Shown here piece by piece: positions 5,468 through 5,607 of a stretch of 5,607 bases of DNA (position 1 is the stretch's first letter; every line of letters starts with the position of its first letter). The translations under genes were made by a program, and so were the position numbers. The notes beneath the pieces were generated by a model. The model did not search any database. It had not been told where the DNA came from and saw only the letters and a list, made by a program, of their open reading frames with translations. Origin of the DNA: Gemmatimonadota bacterium (GTDB lineage Bacteria > Gemmatimonadota > Gemmatimonadetes > Longimicrobiales > Gaopeijiaceae); the NCBI GenBank assembly GCA_018678395.1, contig JAHHMJ010000473.1:1-5607 (forward strand), in the 5' to 3' direction.

Positions 5468-5607
5468 AGACCGCGGCCGCACCGCCGAGCGACGGCGGGT
5501 CGATCGAGCCGACTCCGAGGAGAACACCGGCCAGTCCGGCGCCGGCGGCGAGGGCGAGCAGCAGTCCGAGGACAAGGCCGACGGTTGTCAGGCGCAGCCC
5601 CTGAGCC
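5382..5607 (-). CDS. FtsX/MacB-like ABC transporter permease, C-terminal fragment
   Basis: The last 74 residues of a minus-strand membrane protein, whose 5' part lies beyond the window. The piece starts AQGLRLTTVGLVLGLLLALA, the helix that opens the C-terminal half of the FtsX-like domain. A loop GVGSIDPPSLGG follows, then a second helix (AAVFTLVAAAASW). It ends with LPARKAARIDPVRVLRSE and a TAG (5384-5382). The S(Y/W)LPAR+AAR+DP...LR.E ending is diagnostic of MacB/ADOP-type permeases, which act with an ATPase in efflux or lipid/lipoprotein-related export. It could be one gene of a large duplicated permease family; the substrate cannot be inferred. It converges on and overlaps the DUF1648 gene by 86 nt. 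Confidence 0.93.
   Translation of the reverse strand, partial: AQGLRLTTVGLVLGLLLALAAGAGLAGVLLGVGSIDPPSLGGAAAVFTLVAAAASWLPARKAARIDPVRVLRSE

Noticed and set aside
4490..5575. Reverse-strand open frame of 361 codons opposite menH and DUF1648
   Set aside because: Low-complexity composition and no domain. It overlaps the real minus-strand permease end in a different frame.

Overview
The window is about 5.6 kb of GC-rich DNA (roughly two thirds G+C by eye). It carries short, tightly packed bacterial genes with several 1-4 nt start/stop overlaps and GTG starts. The gene mix is a periplasmic multicopper oxidase, MsrA, a DUF2461 protein, a DinB-like protein, MenH, a DUF1648 membrane protein and the tail of an FtsX/MacB-type permease. 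With menaquinone synthesis and the base composition, this suits a soil or sediment bacterium such as a member of Gemmatimonadota. That assignment is inference; no rRNA or other marker gene is present.

Layout. Positions 1-235 are the C-terminal end of a multicopper oxidase. After a 142-nt gap come msrA (378-935) and an exported alpha/beta hydrolase (932-1873), coupled by a 4-nt overlap. Positions 1878-2159 hold the wreck of a tspO (tryptophan-rich sensory protein) gene: N-terminus missing, one frameshift, and an internal deletion. A distinctly lower-GC leader (2160-2256, about 51% GC) follows, with a possible extended -10 promoter, a nested hairpin and the only strong Shine-Dalgarno in the window. 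It leads into a 146-aa protein with two helix-turn-helix-like modules (2257-2697) that looks like an immigrant of phage or homing-endonuclease ancestry. A hairpin (2701-2736) separates it from a second tight cluster: DUF2461 (2764-3450), DinB-like (3447-3962) and menH (3962-4825), each start overlapping the previous stop. A DUF1648 four-helix membrane protein (4895-5467) follows after 69 nt. It runs 86 nt into the 3' end of a convergent FtsX-like ABC permease on the minus strand (5382-5607).

How the genes fit together. MsrA repairs oxidised methionine. MenH makes a menaquinone precursor, but no other men gene is visible. DUF2461 and the DinB-like protein have no assigned substrate. The overlaps imply co-translation within each cluster, not necessarily a shared pathway. 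I found no CRISPR array, tRNA, rRNA, transposase or recognisable defence system. The most unusual stretch is 1875-2740: a decayed tspO next to a compositionally different DNA-binding gene with its own regulatory leader.
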